Source: Gammaproteobacteria bacterium
GTDB lineage: Bacteria; Pseudomonadota; Gammaproteobacteria; Pseudomonadales; Halieaceae
Length of the DNA: 64,000 nucleotides
Reading direction: 5' to 3'
Assembly: GCA_030427085.1 (NCBI GenBank)
Contig: JAUHXH010000001.1
Location: 682,001-746,000 of the forward strand
Below the pieces are notes generated by a model, which was not told where the DNA came from, made no database searches, and saw only the letters and a list, made by a program, of their open reading frames with translations. This document shows positions 61,831-64,000 of this stretch, in pieces. Within the stretch, counting starts at the first letter, position 1. The number at the start of each line of letters is the position of its first letter. Both the position numbers and the translations under genes were made by a program.

Positions 61831-63438
61831 ATGCCTCGGAACAGAAAGGATTCAACCAGAGGATGGATGGGGCGAGCTTTTCCTGCACCAATGACCTCAG
61901 GCCTGGGTACCGTACGCTCTGCTCAGACAGCGGTACGGTGGCGCAGTTGCCTGCTGGTGTTGCTGTTGTTCGTGGTGAGTTGTGCGCAATTTAACCCAGT
62001 AGCCCAAGCGCCGGAATTCAGCTTGCCCCCCTCCTCGGCACCCTTGTGGCAAACCGTCGATGGCGACGGATCAGAAAACTGGCACGTGCTTCTGAACGAG
62101 GGTTTACATGCCCTCGACGTACGGCTCGATGCTATCGACAGCGCCACTGAACAAATCGATTTACAAACCTTTCTCTGGCACTTTGATCTGGCCGGGGCGC
62201 TGGTACTGGACCACCTCATCAAAGCCGCGGATCGCGGCGTTCGCGTGCGAATATTGGTGGACGACACCTTCCTGGCGCGCGAAGACACCGTGCTGCTGGC
62301 TCTCGCAGACCACCCCGAGATCGAATATCGGGTGTTCAATCCCTTTCAACGGCGCCAGGGTTCCATCGTTACGCGACAGTTGTTGAATATCGCGGAGTTC
62401 CATCGCCTTGATCATCGCATGCATAACAAGTCGATGATCGTGGACAACCGCGTCGCGATTATCGGCGGCCGCAATCTGGCCAATGAATACTTCGGCCTTC
62501 ACACCGATAGTAATTTCCGCGACCTTGACGTATTGCTGGGTGGCCCGGTGGTGCGCAATGCCAGTGACAGTTTCGATCAATACTGGAACGACCGCTGGTC
62601 AGTACCGATCGAGCAGCTCTCTCACTCATTGCCAGAGCCACTCGAACTGGAAGACATCCGACACTACACACGCGGCACCAGCGCGCTGCACAAAGATCTC
62701 CCCGACCGTGAATTAACGGCGAAGTGGCAGGCCCTGCGCGCGCAAGCCGACGGTGGCGAGACCCGCTTGCTGGTCGATATTCCGCCTGAAGACAATCCGG
62801 CATCACCGGACGAAGCGCCGATTCAGGTAGCTGAGGAGCTGGCGCAGCTCTTTGCGCAAGCGCAGCGGGAAATTATCATCATCACCGCTTACCTCATACC
62901 AACTCCCGTGCTCGAATCGGTGGTGCGCGAAGCATTGGGCCGCGGTGTGCGCATCCGCATACTCACCAACTCCATCAGTTCCAATAATCACCTGGTGGCT
63001 CACGGCGCCTATCAAACGCACGTCAACACGCTGCTCGGTATCGGTGTGGAGATGCACGAAGTACGCATCGATGCCCGGGATCGCCCGCGTTACATGATCG
63101 AGCCGGTGAGCAGCAAGCGACTGGCGCTGCATGCCAAGGCACTGGTATTCGATGACACGCGGGTATTTATCGGCAGCGCGAACCTGGATCCGCGGTCGCT
63201 GAAGCTCAATACGGAAATGGGTCTGCTGATCGAGAGCGAGGCCTTCAACCAGGAATTGCGGCAGGCGGTGGGTGTGGACTTCCACAGTGAAAATGCCTGG
63301 CGTCTGGAGTTACAGGACAACGGCCGGATCGACTGGGTCTCGGGTGATGAGCGGCGCTCGGCTCAGCCGGCAGACTCAGAGTTTCAGCGACTGGAAGCCT
63401 GGTTTTATTCCCTGCTGCCCATCGATCACGAGCTATAG
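61831..63438 (+). CDS. Phospholipase D-like lipoprotein (cardiolipin synthase C type)
   Basis: A 535-residue protein with a lipobox (LLLFVVSCAQF, Cys near residue 51) after an extended N-terminus; a later start is possible. Two HKD motifs are present: HNKSMIVDNRVAIIGGRN and HAKALVFDDTRVFIGSANLD. The layout resembles ClsC, which makes cardiolipin from phosphatidylglycerol and phosphatidylethanolamine; other phosphatidyl transfers are possible. Anchoring as a lipoprotein fits envelope lipid work. It converges on the CitE-like gene with a 5-base gap. Confidence 0.87.
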   Translation: MPRNRKDSTRGWMGRAFPAPMTSGLGTVRSAQTAVRWRSCLLVLLLFVVSCAQFNPVAQAPEFSLPPSSAPLWQTVDGDGSENWHVLLNEGLHALDVRLDAIDSATEQIDLQTFLWHFDLAGALVLDHLIKAADRGVRVRILVDDTFLAREDTVLLALADHPEIEYRVFNPFQRRQGSIVTRQLLNIAEFHRLDHRMHNKSMIVDNRVAIIGGRNLANEYFGLHTDSNFRDLDVLLGGPVVRNASDSFDQYWNDRWSVPIEQLSHSLPEPLELEDIRHYTRGTSALHKDLPDRELTAKWQALRAQADGGETRLLVDIPPEDNPASPDEAPIQVAEELAQLFAQAQREIIIITAYLIPTPVLESVVREALGRGVRIRILTNSISSNNHLVAHGAYQTHVNTLLGIGVEMHEVRIDARDRPRYMIEPVSSKRLALHAKALVFDDTRVFIGSANLDPRSLKLNTEMGLLIESEAFNQELRQAVGVDFHSENAWRLELQDNGRIDWVSGDERRSAQPADSEFQRLEAWFYSLLPIDHEL

Positions 63439-63443
63439 CGCGC

Positions 63444-64000
63444 TCATTGGGCGCGTTGAGCCAACAGCTCAGCCATCGCAAGAGTCTGCTGCGCCTCTTC
63501 CACGTGGAGGTTCTCTACCAGCGCACCATTAACTACAACTACGCCCTTGCCCTGTGCCTGTGCGTCCTGCCAGGCAGCCACGATTTCTCTGGCCAGCGCG
63601 ACAGCCGCCGCGTCCGGCGCGAACACGGCATTGGCAGCTTCAATCTGCCGTGGGTGGATCAGTGACTTGCCATCAAAACCCAGGTCGCGACCCTGTTCAC
63701 AAGCCGCGCGGAATCCTTCGTCATCATCCAGTTGCAGGTGCACACCGTCGATTACCGCCAGGCCATTGGCGCGCGCGGCGTAGACACAGAGGTTCAGTGC
63801 CGTGATCAGCCCAAGTCGATCGGCTGTGTGTCTCACACGAGTGTCCCGGGCCAGGTCCGAAGTACCCAGTACGATCCCGGTAAGCCTTTGGTCCGCGGCG
63901 GCGATGTCGGCGATATTTAAAATACACGCAGGCGTTTCTGCCATGATCCAGAAGCCACCATCGAGCGAGCAGTTGGCGGCTTCAAACGCGATTAAAGCGC
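63444..64000 (-). CDS. CitE-like (HpcH/HpaI) CoA ester lyase, C-terminal part (cut by window)
   Basis: The frame stays open to the window edge; upstream of the internal ATG at 63944 the codons read ALIAFEAANCSLDGGFWI, so the true start lies outside. WIMAETPACILNIADIAA, IVLGTSDLARDTRVRH and GFDGKSLIHPRQIEAANAVF are standard for citrate-lyase-beta-like CoA lyases, with the GTSDLA metal loop and the IHP motif. It would split a CoA thioester such as malyl-CoA or citramalyl-CoA. The operon context lies beyond the window. Confidence 0.88.
   Translation of the reverse strand, partial: ALIAFEAANCSLDGGFWIMAETPACILNIADIAAADQRLTGIVLGTSDLARDTRVRHTADRLGLITALNLCVYAARANGLAVIDGVHLQLDDDEGFRAACEQGRDLGFDGKSLIHPRQIEAANAVFAPDAAAVALAREIVAAWQDAQAQGKGVVVVNGALVENLHVEEAQQTLAMAELLAQRAQ

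Noticed and set aside
1-64000. CRISPR arrays, tRNA and rRNA genes
   Set aside because: No regularly spaced repeats or recognisable RNA gene cores were seen on either strand by eye.

Overview
The window looks like chromosomal DNA from a marine-type gammaproteobacterium, possibly Cellvibrionales (Halieaceae or Spongiibacteraceae-like). This rests on gene families such as NhaD, SulP, a steroid C/D-ring catabolic operon, outer-membrane barrels and Gram-negative lipoproteins, and on a gammaproteobacterial dif site. The placement is an inference; no rRNA or tRNA gene was seen. The key landmark is at 25262-25289, where the sequence matches the Escherichia coli dif site at 26 of 28 positions (both arms and centre). 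This is therefore probably the replication terminus. Gene orientation agrees: most genes left of dif are on the + strand and most genes right of it are on the - strand.

Left part (1-18 kb). An iron-uptake operon (sensor kinase end, cupredoxin, FTR1 permease, barrel-like protein) is followed by a PepSY protein, a broken IS3-type transposase, a GDCCVxC protein and a large LTA-synthase-like phosphoglycerol transferase. From 7.3 to 18.3 kb lies a set that looks concerned with inorganic carbon and sodium: a SulP transporter, an NhaD Na+/H+ antiporter, a beta-carbonic anhydrase, heme A synthase and a cytochrome c. Two copies of a small cassette (secreted peptide, HPF/RaiA-like protein, CBS protein) sit inside it. 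The second copy is decaying, and a trace of a second nhaD remains at about 15.5 kb.

Terminus region (18.5-26.8 kb). This is a graveyard of broken genes: a MerR fragment run into a methyltransferase fragment, and an orphan STN domain. It also holds a Tn7-like tnsA-tnsB-tnsC operon with no tniQ/tnsD. The tnsABC block lies between a second, degenerate dif-like site (20768-20795) and the true dif. An ISNCY-type insertion sequence sits 12 bp beyond dif.

Right part (26.8-64 kb). A 13-gene minus-strand operon (42.2 down to 29.7 kb), with divergent fadD3, encodes breakdown of the last two steroid rings (HIP pathway: IpdA, IpdB, IpdC, IpdF, EchA20, FadA6, FadE30, FadE31 and partners). An HsaC-like extradiol dioxygenase, an SDR and a luciferase-like monooxygenase follow. 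The remainder holds an EVE protein, a DUF3445 protein, a TauE/SafE exporter, two secreted serine hydrolases, an exported glucan-water-dikinase-like protein, an SCP-x-type thiolase, an outer-membrane barrel, a sugar porter plus GH3 glucosidase operon with a LacI-type palindrome upstream, a phospholipase-D lipoprotein and the end of a CitE-like lyase cut by the window edge.
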